Shown in pieces: positions 35,195 to 43,575 of a stretch of 64,000 nucleotides of DNA. This DNA is from Glaciecola sp048820975. Its GTDB lineage: Bacteria > Pseudomonadota > Gammaproteobacteria > Enterobacterales > Alteromonadaceae. The first letter of the stretch is position 1. Every line of letters begins with the position of its first letter. Both the position numbers and the translations under genes were made by a program. The notes beneath the pieces were generated by a model. It was not told the DNA's origin and did not search any database. It was given only the letters and a program-made list of their open reading frames with translations. The stretch covers positions 1,364,001-1,428,000 of the forward strand of contig NZ_JBMEUF010000001.1 of assembly GCF_048820975.1 (NCBI RefSeq), given 5' to 3'.

Positions 35195-35863
35195 TTATAC
35201 ACTGCCAAACTTAATAGGTTCATCACCCTCTTTGTATAATGGGTGTTTTGCCATTACTTTACTAAACATAAGGCTTTGCAAGTAAGCATTTAACCACTGT
35301 TTAAGTTTAGGATACGGAGATTGTAAATACCAAGAGCGCTCCACCTTCGCGAACTGGCGTATAAAGGGTAATAGTGCAATATCGGCCATACTTTCTGTGT
35401 TATCAAGTAAATATGTGTGGGTACTCAAGCGTTCTTCCAAATCTTTAATATATTCTTCACACTCGTGTCGGCATTCCATTAAGTTACTTTCATGATAACG
35501 CTTTGCGCATTTGTAAGCTTCTAAAGCGGGTTTAAAACCGTCGTCAAACTGCTTAATCAAATCCAACATTTCACTTTTAGAGCGCGTAATTTTATTTGAA
35601 GCTTCGTTTTCCTGAAGTAAATTATCAGGATCGCGCGTGCTCAGCGCCCATATCATTACATCAAAACTCTCGTCTATCACCTCGTTGTTTGGCAACACCA
35701 CCACCGGCACGGTTGCCTTTGGAGACGCCTCTAAAAATTCTTTCGGTTTATTCGATAAGACCAAATCACGCAAAATAACGGTTTGTTGTGATTTGTATAT
35801 TGCCATTCGAGCGCGCATTGCATAAGGGCAATTACGTAGTGAATATAAAATAGGTAAGCTCAT
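35195..35863 (-). CDS. Glutathione S-transferase family protein
   Basis: The protein has 222 residues. The thioredoxin-fold N-domain begins LPILYSLRNCPYAMRARMAI with C12-P-Y-A as the likely catalytic site (omega/beta-like, Cys type). The TVPVVVLPNN cis-proline and DESFDVMIW (glutathione gamma-Glu contact) motifs follow. The C-terminal helical domain (about 95-215) has a DIALLPFIRQFA N-capping motif. Cys-type members usually carry out thiol transfer or dehalogenation rather than classic conjugation. It is followed by the retropepsin gene and diverges from the U32 gene. Confidence 0.88.
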   Translation of the reverse strand: MSLPILYSLRNCPYAMRARMAIYKSQQTVILRDLVLSNKPKEFLEASPKATVPVVVLPNNEVIDESFDVMIWALSTRDPDNLLQENEASNKITRSKSEMLDLIKQFDDGFKPALEAYKCAKRYHESNLMECRHECEEYIKDLEERLSTHTYLLDNTESMADIALLPFIRQFAKVERSWYLQSPYPKLKQWLNAYLQSLMFSKVMAKHPLYKEGDEPIKFGSV

Positions 35864-36050
35864 AGAACGTAGTATTTGGCCTCTATGTAATGATTATTAT
35901 TAGTAAACTTAAACAAGTAGTTGCTTGGCATTTAGCAGCCAATACCACTTTGTATTCATCTTAGCTGTATTCAATGGGGAAATATACGGGTAAAATTCAC
36001 CGCATTACGGCTTCACACATGTTGCCATAGCAAACATAAAAGTAAACATA

Positions 36051-38378
36051 ATGACTCAAAAGATAGAATTATTAGCCCCCGGTGGCGACGTTAACGCAAT
36101 AAAAGCCGCTATTATTGCTGGGGCTGACGCGGTGTATTGTGGCCTTGATAATTTCAATGCGCGCAACCGAGCCTCAAATATAAACTTTGAAGAACTCGTT
36201 GGGGTGATTCGATTAGCACATCATTATGAGTGCCAAATCTTTTTGACCTTAAACATTGTGATTTTAGAGCGCGAATTTAAATCACTTGCCCGTTTACTTA
36301 GCCGCTTACAAAATACCGCTCTTGATGGTGTAATTGTGCAAGATATGGGTTTGCTTTATGTGCTTAAGACGTTTTTCCCTCGCTTAGACATTCATGCATC
36401 AACGCAAATGACAACACACAACATTGGGCAAATTCCGTTTTTGAAGAAATTGGGCGTGTCGCGCGTGAATTTATCTCGTGAACTCAATTTGCGCGAAATC
36501 AGCGCGATGGCAGCCACGGGCCACGAGCACGATGTTTTGTGTGAAGTATTTGTGCACGGCTCATTATGTGTTGCGTTCTCAGGTTTGTGTTATTCAACTT
36601 CAGCAAGTGCCGGTAACTCTGGCAATAGAGGCCGATGTAGCCAAGCCTGCCGAGAAGAGTACGAAACAACATCTTCGGGGAATAATTTCCCTTTAAACAT
36701 AAAAGATAACAGCGCGTTTTTTGATTTACCGGCCCTTATTGAGGCGGGTGTGTATTCATTTAAGGTTGAAGGACGCATAAAAAGTGCAAGTTATGTTCAT
36801 ACGGTAACCGATAGTTTCAGAAAGCAGATTGATGGTTACCTGCAAACAGGTGAACTCACGCAAAGTGCCGAGCGCTTGTATAAGGTGTTTAATCGTGATT
36901 TTTCTAACGCATTTTTGCGCGGCGATTTAAACCAGTCTATGTTCAGTGAAAATCCACGTGATAACTCTAAAAAGTTTGCGCTGGCGTCAAGTGATGCTAT
37001 ATCAGTGGTACAAATTCAAACGGTTGAAGAAAATTTTGACCAAGAAAAGTCGCAGCTAGCTGCGTCAGTGTCTGAAAAAATAGAGCACATAAGTATAGAT
37101 AAACCTGAGCTACACTTAGCATTTTCAGGTCAAGCGGGTAGCCCGTTGCAACTAAGCGTTAGTGTAACTGAGCAAGCCAAATTTGAATCCGCTGTTTTAG
37201 CTAAAAAGCTTAGTGATAAAATGTTTAGCCTAGCATCAAGCGAAGTGCTTGTTGAAAATCAAAAAACGCCGTTAAACCAAATGCAAATTAACAAACGTTT
37301 TAAAAATTTAGATAACGCAGAGTTTAACTTACTTGATATAGATACCCATGGCTTAGAAGCAAACTTAGGCATATCACATAGGAGCTTAAGTGCACTTAAA
37401 AACGAATTAATAAGTGTGCTCCATAATGGTCAAGAATACTTGCCAGAGGTAATATTACCGCCTCTAGAAAACCATAAAAAACCTGCCCCTAAAGATGCTC
37501 TGATGCGGGCGAATTTATCAATATTAATTTGTGATGAAGCTGATGCCGATTTGGTGAATGAAGCCAATACAAGCGTGTATTTTAAACTCCCTGATGCGTA
37601 CAAACGAGGCTGCACCAAATACATTGACTTTTTAACATCAAATCCACGATTGATTCCCTGGTTCCCTGCGGTGCTAATAGGAAAAGATTATGATGTTGCG
37701 GTGAATATTTTAAGCCGTGTTATGCCGCCATTAATTGTTACCAATAACACCGGTATAGCCCAGCTTGCCTATTCACTGGGTATAAAGTGGATAGCAGGGC
37801 CCTTTTTAAATACTACTAATTCTTACTCATTATTAGCAATGCAAGAAAGCTTTGATTGCAGTGGTGCTTTTATTTCAAATGAAATCAACAGAATGCAAAT
37901 TAAACATATTGCGCGCCCTGCTAACTTTTCCATGCATTACAGCGTATATCACCCTATTTTACTTATGGTAAGTAGGCAGTGCTTCTTTCAGCAAAGTGTG
38001 GGCTGCGAAAAGCCGCGTATTGATAACGGCTGTATGCTCTCTTGTGATAAATCTACAAGCATCACTAATGTGAAAGGACAATCTTTTGCCATTGATAAAC
38101 AAAAAGCGGGATACCCTAGCATTTACAATCAAGATCAATTCGTAAATACCGACATTATTGATGACTTAGCTGATATGTTTGATGATTTCATGATTGATTT
38201 AACCAACATTGGAATGGGCAGTAAAGAGCGCCCGAATAAGCAAAAACTTATTCAAGCGTTTAACGAAATTCTGATGAGAAAAGAACTTGAGCATGACTCG
38301 CTAAATGTTAGAGCAAAAGAGCAGCTTAACCGTTTAGTGAAAGAATCGACCTCAGAACAATACTATAACGGCTTGTAG
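36051..38378 (+). CDS. U32 peptidase-family protein (RlhA/YhbU-like, long form)
   Basis: The protein has 775 residues. The N-terminal TIM barrel (ELLAPGGDVNAIKAAIIAGADAVYCGL) leads to the U32 signature EVFVHGSLCVAFSGLCYSTS near residue 167, followed by GNRGRCSQACR and FKVEGRIKS. These cysteines match those that hold an iron-sulfur cluster in RlhA, TrhP and UbiU/V, so a role in RNA hydroxylation or a related reaction is more likely than proteolysis. The middle (about 300-480) is a less conserved insert. The C-terminal half repeats a barrel-like segment and has another cysteine group near residue 645 (CFFQQSVGCEKPRIDNGCMLSCDKS). It is a single gene. Confidence 0.8.
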   Translation: MTQKIELLAPGGDVNAIKAAIIAGADAVYCGLDNFNARNRASNINFEELVGVIRLAHHYECQIFLTLNIVILEREFKSLARLLSRLQNTALDGVIVQDMGLLYVLKTFFPRLDIHASTQMTTHNIGQIPFLKKLGVSRVNLSRELNLREISAMAATGHEHDVLCEVFVHGSLCVAFSGLCYSTSASAGNSGNRGRCSQACREEYETTSSGNNFPLNIKDNSAFFDLPALIEAGVYSFKVEGRIKSASYVHTVTDSFRKQIDGYLQTGELTQSAERLYKVFNRDFSNAFLRGDLNQSMFSENPRDNSKKFALASSDAISVVQIQTVEENFDQEKSQLAASVSEKIEHISIDKPELHLAFSGQAGSPLQLSVSVTEQAKFESAVLAKKLSDKMFSLASSEVLVENQKTPLNQMQINKRFKNLDNAEFNLLDIDTHGLEANLGISHRSLSALKNELISVLHNGQEYLPEVILPPLENHKKPAPKDALMRANLSILICDEADADLVNEANTSVYFKLPDAYKRGCTKYIDFLTSNPRLIPWFPAVLIGKDYDVAVNILSRVMPPLIVTNNTGIAQLAYSLGIKWIAGPFLNTTNSYSLLAMQESFDCSGAFISNEINRMQIKHIARPANFSMHYSVYHPILLMVSRQCFFQQSVGCEKPRIDNGCMLSCDKSTSITNVKGQSFAIDKQKAGYPSIYNQDQFVNTDIIDDLADMFDDFMIDLTNIGMGSKERPNKQKLIQAFNEILMRKELEHDSLNVRAKEQLNRLVKESTSEQYYNGL

Positions 38379-38390
38379 CCTCAGGGCTTT

Positions 38391-38429
38391 GGTGCAAATA
38401 AGAGGCGCAAATAACAGGTGCAAATACCA
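38391..38429 (+). repeat. Three tandem 13-bp repeats
   Basis: GGTGCAAATAAGA, GGCGCAAATAACA and GGTGCAAATACCA follow each other without a gap, starting 13 bp after the U32 stop codon. Nine positions are identical in all three (GGxGCAAATAxxA). Function is unknown; the run does not code in any obvious way. Confidence 0.7.
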
Positions 38430-38502
38430 AAGGCACTATAAAACGCTTTAAGGGAAATATTTAGCGTTTGTTTGGCCATTTTATTTTCAATTTTTATTTG
38501 AT

Positions 38503-38540
38503 AGTAATTCAACTATTGCACTCTTTATTGTTGAATTACT
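38503..38540 (+). promoter_or_regulatory. Perfect 11-bp inverted repeat ahead of the nitroreductase gene
   Basis: AGTAATTCAAC (38503-38513) and GTTGAATTACT (38530-38540) are exact inverted copies separated by 16 bp. A -10-like TATTAT follows at 38547-38552. The placement just upstream of the -10 suits an activator or redox-sensing repressor. The ATG of the nitroreductase is 60 bp further on. Confidence 0.5.
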
Positions 38541-38599
38541 ATTGTCTATTATGCGCCTATATTAATTACCCAATATAGCAAACAAACAAGGCTCATATT

Positions 38600-39256
38600 A
38601 TGACTCATGCTGTGATTAAAGATTTAAGTAAGCGCTACACTGCTAAACGATACGATGCAACAAAACGTATTTCAGAAAGTGACTTAGCTGTAATTTACGA
38701 AGCAATGCGCTTATCACCTTCGTCTATTAACTCTCAACCTTGGAAATTTATTGTGATTGAGTCTGACGCGGCTAAAGAGCGCATGCATAATACATTTGCC
38801 AATAAATTTGAGTTTAACCAAGCGCATATTAAAAGTGCTTCTCATACAGTGTTATTTGCTTACAACCCAAGTTATAAGCGCGATGACTACGAAAAAGTGA
38901 TTGATCAAGATATTGCCGTTGGTCGAAGCTCTGCTGAAAACAAAGAGCAGGCGTTTGGCGCGTTTGCATTTGTTGATATGAACACTGATGAAAAGGGCAA
39001 CAACGCCTCATGGACTAAAGCGCAAACGTATATTGCAATTGGCAACACTTTGCATACAGCGGCCCGCTTAGGTATTGATGCGACGCCAATGGAAGGTGTT
39101 GATAGCGAATTAATTGGTGAAATATTTGAAGAAGAGTTGGGCGGCTACATATGTGAAGCAGCAATTGTACTTGGCTACCACGATACTAGCGAAGACTACA
39201 ATGCCAAGTTGCCTAAATCACGCTTACCTTTAAAGGATGTAATACAGGTCCTATAG
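38600..39256 (+). CDS. NAD(P)H nitroreductase family protein (NfsB-like)
   Basis: The protein has 218 residues, a homodimeric FMN enzyme fold. The FMN-binding start is DLSKRYTAKRYDATKRIS, then MRLSPSSINSQPWKFIVIES as in E. coli NfsB (SPSSTNSQPWHFIV). ALG-type NTLHTAARLGIDATPMEGVD contacts the flavin phosphate, and KSRLPLKDVI ends the chain. Such enzymes reduce quinones, nitroaromatics or flavins using NAD(P)H. It is a single gene with its own control region and terminator. Confidence 0.9.
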   Translation: MTHAVIKDLSKRYTAKRYDATKRISESDLAVIYEAMRLSPSSINSQPWKFIVIESDAAKERMHNTFANKFEFNQAHIKSASHTVLFAYNPSYKRDDYEKVIDQDIAVGRSSAENKEQAFGAFAFVDMNTDEKGNNASWTKAQTYIAIGNTLHTAARLGIDATPMEGVDSELIGEIFEEELGGYICEAAIVLGYHDTSEDYNAKLPKSRLPLKDVIQVL

Positions 39257-39271
39257 TTTTTATCATGCAAC

Positions 39272-39308
39272 AAAAAAGCAGCTAGCCCTTGGGTTAGCTG
39301 CTTTTTTT
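39272..39308. terminator. Bidirectional terminator
   Basis: An A-run, GCAGCTAGCCC, TT, GGGTTAGCTGC and a T-run form a stem of about 17 pairs (one G-T pair) around a two-base tip. It lies between the stops of the nitroreductase (39256) and the four-helix protein gene (39322) and serves both strands. Confidence 0.92.
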
Positions 39309-39321
39309 TATATGCTTTGCG

Positions 39322-39771
39322 TTAGTGCTCTAAAGCATTCTGTAAGGCTTTCATTTCATCATGCATTGTTTGTGCACGTGCCTTAACTGTTCGCAAAGTG
39401 GCCATTGCTGGCTCTGGTTGGTCAGCAGAAATTGCATCATCAAGTGCCTCAAGCACTTTATCTTCTACTTCTTCTAATTGGTTCACATAAGTGTAGCGTT
39501 CATCACTACTCATCATGCCTGCAAATTTAGTATACATTTTTCTTGCATCCACGGCCCAATCAGTGCCGGTTTCTTTATCGCCCTGCTCTGCAATAGCAAG
39601 AGGCTGCAAACTTTCTATTGCGGCTCTTTTATTTACAATCATGCGTTGGAAAGTGTTTTTAATGCTGTCGTTATCGAATTCTTTTGCGGCTTCATCATAA
39701 AATTCGATACCAGCTTGCATGACTTGAATTACATCGGATACTTTTTCTACGCTTTGAGTTTGTGTATTCAT
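39322..39771 (-). CDS. PA2169-family four-helix-bundle protein (DUF2383)
   Basis: The protein has 149 residues, wholly helical and acidic. VIQVMQAGIEFYDEAAKEFDN, NTFQRMIVNKRAAIESLQPL and the DERYTYVNQLEEVEDKVLEALDDAIS / MHDEMKALQNA helices carry Glu residues and His in ferritin-like positions. This resembles the PA2169/DUF2383 proteins often induced by stress. The ATG at 39771 has AGGAG five bases upstream; longer starts have none. It diverges from the ars operon. Iron binding is not established. Confidence 0.82.
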   Translation of the reverse strand: MNTQTQSVEKVSDVIQVMQAGIEFYDEAAKEFDNDSIKNTFQRMIVNKRAAIESLQPLAIAEQGDKETGTDWAVDARKMYTKFAGMMSSDERYTYVNQLEEVEDKVLEALDDAISADQPEPAMATLRTVKARAQTMHDEMKALQNALEH

Positions 39772-39999
39772 GGTTACTCCTGTAATCAATTTCCAGCTAA
39801 CCGATTGGTTAACTTACTTCAATGGTTGCAAAGCATGTGCCCACATCAATAAATCCGTAAGCAATTGATTGCAATAAGTTTTTTAAATGAGTGTATAAAT
39901 GGAGTGTCATCTTATTGTGATATTTACAAGGTAGTGTGTAGAAGTCACATGCTTTTATCCATTCAACACACTTTTAATACAATTTGCGTCACATTTGGT

Positions 40000-40048
40000 T
40001 TGACATATGAAATTTCACATATATTATATTCCACATATATGAAATTTC
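40000..40048 (+). promoter_or_regulatory. arsR promoter with repeated operator-like sequence
   Basis: TTGACA (40000-40005) and TATTAT (40022-40027) are spaced 16 bp. The sequence ATATGAAATTTC occurs twice, at 40005-40016 and 40037-40048 (32 bp apart, three helix turns). Its core GAAATTTC is a palindrome. The first copy lies between the promoter hexamers and the second overlaps the expected transcription start. ArsR autorepression is the likely purpose. Confidence 0.65.
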
Positions 40049-40068
40049 GAATACATAGAAGGCAACTA

Positions 40069-40407
40069 ATGTCTCCATTGCAGTTTTTTAAATGTTTAGC
40101 TGATGATACCCGCTTAAAGTGCCTACTTCTTGTATCTCAGGTAGGTGAGTCGTGCGTGTGTGACTTAATGAGCGCGCTAAATTTAGACCAACCTAAAATA
40201 TCAAGACACTTGGCTGAACTCCGTAAATGTACAATTTTGCAAGATGAACGCCGCGGCAAGTGGGTTTATTACCAGCTTCATCCAGAGCTGCCAGAATGGG
40301 CCAAAGATGTCATCACGCAAACCGCTAAGCAAAATAAGTCCTATTTTGACGAGCAGTTAACTACCCTAATCCGTGCTATTGAAGCCAAAAATAGCTGTTG
40401 CGACTAA
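40069..40407 (+). CDS. arsR: ArsR-family arsenite-responsive repressor
   Basis: The protein has 112 residues of winged-helix ArsR/SmtB fold. It carries the arsenite-sensing C29-V-C31-D-L motif in the first recognition region (ESCVCDLMSALNLDQPKISRHLAELR) and a second Cys pair at its end (NSCCD), giving thiolate ligands that release DNA when As(III) or Sb(III) binds. I chose the ATG at 40069, with GAAGG six bases upstream. A longer in-frame reading exists but would run through the promoter. It is the first gene of a five-gene arsenic operon with short gaps (9, 2, 10 and 18 bp). Confidence 0.95.
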   Translation: MSPLQFFKCLADDTRLKCLLLVSQVGESCVCDLMSALNLDQPKISRHLAELRKCTILQDERRGKWVYYQLHPELPEWAKDVITQTAKQNKSYFDEQLTTLIRAIEAKNSCCD

Positions 40408-40416
40408 AGGAACGTC

Positions 40417-40887
40417 ATGAAGATTTTATATATATGTACACATAACCGCTGCAGAAGCATTTTATCAGAAGCTATTACGAATCATGCTGCAAATGACTTA
40501 ATTGAAGCAAAGAGCGCGGGTAGTCAACCTGCAGGCATGGTGCATCCCTTGTCAATTAAGTATTTAGAAGAAGCCGGTATTTCCACGGCTAATTTACAAA
40601 GCCAATCTTGGGATGAGTTTGAAGATTTTGAACCTGATCTAGTTGTTACCGTTTGCGACTCAGCTGCGGGAGAGGCTTGCCCGGTTTGGTTTGGCAAAAG
40701 CATTAAAGTGCATTGGGGTTTAAGCGACCCATCTAAAGTAGAAGGCACGGAAGAAGAGTTAGCAGCCGCATTTCATGAATGCATTGCGCTTATTGAGGAG
40801 CGCGTGGCCGAATTGGCCAAATTAGCCAAGCAATCGCTCAATCCAAGCCAACTCAAACAAGCTTTAGCTACCTTAGGCGTTAATTAA
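40417..40887 (+). CDS. arsC: Arsenate reductase, thioredoxin-coupled (LMW-phosphatase type)
   Basis: The protein has 156 residues. The P-loop is C7-T-H-N-R-C-R13-S14 (CX5RS) of the low-molecular-weight phosphatase fold. The other redox cysteines, C80 (VVTVCDS) and C88 (GEACPVW), give the three-cysteine relay of the S. aureus pI258-type enzyme, which reduces As(V) to As(III) and is recycled by thioredoxin. The C-terminal ~25 residues are an extra helical tail. It lies between arsR and arsH. The operon also has the unrelated glutaredoxin-type enzyme. Confidence 0.92.
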   Translation: MKILYICTHNRCRSILSEAITNHAANDLIEAKSAGSQPAGMVHPLSIKYLEEAGISTANLQSQSWDEFEDFEPDLVVTVCDSAAGEACPVWFGKSIKVHWGLSDPSKVEGTEEELAAAFHECIALIEERVAELAKLAKQSLNPSQLKQALATLGVN

Positions 40888-40889
40888 TT

Positions 40890-41624
40890 ATGAGTAATAA
40901 TACTAATTTACCTAGCGACACTTCACTGCCAAACGTGGCAATGCCTAGCCTTAGCACGCCAAGTTTTAAGCTCACTCAAAGCGAAGACTTAAGTCACGCA
41001 CCGCGCATCTTATTATTATATGGCTCATTGCGCGAACGTTCTTTCAGCCGTTTAGTTATTGAAGAATCTGCCCGCATCCTTATGCATTTCGGTGCTGATG
41101 TTAAAATATTCAACCCTGAAGGGCTACCACAAACCGACACTACTGACCGTGGGCATCCTAAAGTAAAAGAGCTCCTAGAACTTATGATGTGGTCAGAAGG
41201 CCAAGTTTGGTGTTCGCCTGAGCGCCATGGCTCTATGAGCAGTATATTTAAAAGCCAAATTGATTGGGTTCCCTTAAGTGTAGGTGCTGTGCGCCCTACC
41301 CAAGGAAAAACATTAGCGGTAATGCAAGTATGTGGTGGTTCACAGTCATTCAATGTGGTTAATCAACTTCGAATACTCGGCCGATGGATGCGCATGATAA
41401 CCATCCCTAATCAGTCAAGCGTGCCAAAGGCATTTTTAGAATTTGATGACAACAACCGAATGAAGCCATCTTCAAACTACAATCGCATAGTGGACGTAAT
41501 GGAAGAATTGATGAAATTCACCTTATTGATGCGCACAAATAAAGATTACTTTGTTGATAGATATTCTGAGCGTGTGGAGTCAGCAGAGCAACTAAGCAAG
41601 CGCGTTAACCAGCGCAGTATTTAA
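40890..41624 (+). CDS. arsH: ArsH, NADPH-dependent FMN oxidoreductase of arsenic resistance
   Basis: The protein has 244 residues of flavodoxin-like fold. The ArsH blocks ILLLYGSLRERSFSRLVIEESARIL (FMN phosphate loop GSLRxxSxSR), MMWSEGQVWCSPERHGSMSSIFKSQIDWVPLS and GKTLAVMQVCGGSQSFNVVNQLRILGRWMRM are all present. ArsH oxidises trivalent organoarsenicals or reduces other substrates with NADPH and so detoxifies methylated arsenicals. It begins two bases after the arsenate reductase stop, so it is co-translated. The N-terminal ~30 residues are a disordered lead. Confidence 0.95.
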   Translation: MSNNTNLPSDTSLPNVAMPSLSTPSFKLTQSEDLSHAPRILLLYGSLRERSFSRLVIEESARILMHFGADVKIFNPEGLPQTDTTDRGHPKVKELLELMMWSEGQVWCSPERHGSMSSIFKSQIDWVPLSVGAVRPTQGKTLAVMQVCGGSQSFNVVNQLRILGRWMRMITIPNQSSVPKAFLEFDDNNRMKPSSNYNRIVDVMEELMKFTLLMRTNKDYFVDRYSERVESAEQLSKRVNQRSI

Positions 41625-41634
41625 GGATATAGCA

Positions 41635-42651
41635 ATGGGATTATTTGAACGGTATTTATCAGTATGGGTAGGTTTAGCAATAATAGTCGGTATAGCGCTA
41701 GGCAGTTTTATACCAAATGTTTTTGCTTTAGTAGCTAGCTTTGAATATGCCCACGTTAATATAGTAATGGCGGTGCTTATTTGGTTAATGATTTTTCCAA
41801 TGATGGTGCAAATTGACTTTTCATCAATTAAAGATGTTGGGAAAAATCCCAAAGGGCTCATTCTTACCTTAGTAGTTAACTGGTTGATTAAACCCTTTAC
41901 CATGGCTTTCTTAGGATGGTTATTTTTTAAAGGAATATTCGCCGATTGGGTTGACCCACAAACCGCAACAGAATATATAGCCGGCATGATTTTACTAGGC
42001 GTAGCGCCTTGTACCGCAATGGTCTTTGTATGGAGTCAGTTAACCAAAGGCGATGCAAACTACACTTTGGTTCAGGTGTCGATTAATGACATTATCATGA
42101 TTTTCGCATTTGCTCCCATTACCGCTTTATTGCTAGGTGTAACTGATATTGTTGTGCCTTGGGATACACTGTTATTATCGGTGTTGTTGTATGTGCTTAT
42201 TCCCTTAATAGCGGGTGCAATTACACGTAAAAAACTTGATAACAGTAATGACCATTCAACACTTAACCAATTTTTAGCATCGGCAAAGCCTTGGTCTATA
42301 GTAGGCCTGCTTGCTACGGTTGTGTTGTTGTTTGGTTTTCAATCAGAAACCATAATTGCTGATCCACAAGCCATTGTTCTGATTGCGATTCCCTTACTCA
42401 TTCAAACCTACGGGATTTTTGCTATTGCTTATTTTATTGCCAAGCAAATGAAGTTACCTCACAACGTGGCCGCGCCTGCTTGTATGATAGGCACCTCTAA
42501 TTTCTTTGAACTTGCCGTTGCTGTAGCTATTTCTTTATTTGGCTTGCATTCTGGTGCCGCCTTAGCCACGGTGGTAGGTGTGTTAGTGGAAGTACCAGTA
42601 ATGCTTTCTTTAGTATGGTTTGCAAACCGCACCCGCCATTGGTTTGCCTAA
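41635..42651 (+). CDS. acr3: ACR3-family arsenite efflux permease
   Basis: The protein has 338 residues with ten hydrophobic helices. The ACR3 signature ILLGVAPCTAMVFVWSQLTKGDANYTL holds the essential Cys; the conserved Glu lies in LVEVPVML near the end. VNWLIKPFTMAFLGWLFF and GTSNFFELAVAVAISLFG match ACR3 of the BART superfamily, not the ArsB (TC 2.A.45) type. It exports As(III) as arsenite/H+ antiport. It begins 10 bp after arsH in the operon. Confidence 0.94.
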   Translation: MGLFERYLSVWVGLAIIVGIALGSFIPNVFALVASFEYAHVNIVMAVLIWLMIFPMMVQIDFSSIKDVGKNPKGLILTLVVNWLIKPFTMAFLGWLFFKGIFADWVDPQTATEYIAGMILLGVAPCTAMVFVWSQLTKGDANYTLVQVSINDIIMIFAFAPITALLLGVTDIVVPWDTLLLSVLLYVLIPLIAGAITRKKLDNSNDHSTLNQFLASAKPWSIVGLLATVVLLFGFQSETIIADPQAIVLIAIPLLIQTYGIFAIAYFIAKQMKLPHNVAAPACMIGTSNFFELAVAVAISLFGLHSGAALATVVGVLVEVPVMLSLVWFANRTRHWFA

Positions 42652-42669
42652 ATTACAAAAGGAATTATT

Positions 42670-43089
42670 ATGATTGTTATACACCATAACCCACAGTGCG
42701 GCACATCCAGAAATGTACTAAAAATTATTCAAGATGCGGGCTACTCGCCTGTTGTGATTGATTATATAAACGATGGCTGGACGCGCAATCAGCTTCAAGC
42801 CCTTTTTGCAGCCGCGAATTTAACACCACGAGAGGCCTTAAGAACAAGCAAATCGCCGGCAGAAGAATTAGGACTATTAGACTTAAGTGTGTCTGATGAA
42901 GCTTTATTAGATGCAATGCAGCAGCACCCCGTATTGGTGAATAGGCCTATTGTTTGTTCAGCGAAAGGGGTCAAGTTATGCCGTCCAAGTGAAGCAGTAT
43001 TAGACTTGCTCGACACTTGGCCCAGTGGCCCCTACTTCAAAGAAGACGGTGAGAAAATAATAGATGAAGCTGGCAAAAGGCTAATTTAA
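42670..43089 (+). CDS. arsC: Arsenate reductase, glutaredoxin-coupled (ArsC/R773 type)
   Basis: The protein has 139 residues. The catalytic motif is HNPQC10GTSRN, with the NRPIV Arg and C-terminal LCRPSEAVLDLL blocks of the plasmid R773 enzyme, which uses a single Cys and glutathione/glutaredoxin. This is a different fold (thioredoxin superfamily) from the other arsenate reductase in this operon. It is the fifth and last gene, 18 bp after acr3. It is full length. Confidence 0.93.
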   Translation: MIVIHHNPQCGTSRNVLKIIQDAGYSPVVIDYINDGWTRNQLQALFAAANLTPREALRTSKSPAEELGLLDLSVSDEALLDAMQQHPVLVNRPIVCSAKGVKLCRPSEAVLDLLDTWPSGPYFKEDGEKIIDEAGKRLI

Positions 43090-43125
43090 TCCAGCTTTCA
43101 ATCTTTACTTAGTGCAATTTCATAC

Positions 43126-43473
43126 TTACTTTGTTTCTTGTTGAATGGTATTGATATCACAAGTAATAACACTCACTGCAGTGTAGCCTACTCGCGCCAA
43201 CTGTTCTGCAGATAAAATAGCTCTGGCTGAGGTTGCACAATGCAAATAAATGGGGCGCTGTGGATCTTTTTCCATCTCCAACATTTTCATTTCCAGCAAG
43301 CCTCTTGGAATATTCAGCGCGCCTTGTGCAGCCTTATCAAGATGTTCGCTAGGTTCACGTACATCAATCAATAAACCTTTATTGCCCTGCATTTCAGTAT
43401 TGGCTTCAGATGCTGATATTTTTCGTACACTTTTTGTAGCGTCTTGCAGTAATTCAGGAATAGTTTTTAGCAT
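43126..43473 (-). CDS. Single-domain rhodanese-like sulfurtransferase
   Basis: The protein has 115 residues with one rhodanese domain. GLLIDVREPSEHLDKAAQGALNIPRGLLE carries the conserved Asp-Val-Arg-Glu, and the active-site loop is HC79ATSARA, six residues as in thiosulfate sulfurtransferases. No signal peptide is seen, so it is cytoplasmic. The ATG at 43473 has GGAG six bases upstream; an ATG at 43485 lies in front of that site and is not favoured. It is convergent with the ars operon. It may act in arsenate or persulfide detoxification, but location is the only evidence. Confidence 0.88.
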   Translation of the reverse strand: MLKTIPELLQDATKSVRKISASEANTEMQGNKGLLIDVREPSEHLDKAAQGALNIPRGLLEMKMLEMEKDPQRPIYLHCATSARAILSAEQLARVGYTAVSVITCDINTIQQETK

Positions 43474-43526
43474 ATGATGCTCCATAATATTAAGCGCTTT
43501 AATTGCGTACCATCATAAAAAAAACT

Positions 43527-43556
43527 CAAAAAAAAGCCAGTGATAAATCACTGGCT
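43527..43556 (-). terminator. Rho-independent terminator after asd
   Basis: AGCCAGTGAT (43535-43544) and ATCACTGGCT (43547-43556) form a perfect 10-bp stem with a two-base tip. On the minus strand it is followed by a run of T (43528-43535 complement). It lies 20 bp past the asd stop. Confidence 0.93.
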
Positions 43557-43575
43557 CATGGTGTTAATACATATA

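Noticed and set aside
39865..40068. Extended N-terminus of ArsR
   Set aside because: The extra 68 codons run through the promoter hexamers and operator repeats; GAAGG plus ATG at 40069 gives the normal ArsR length.
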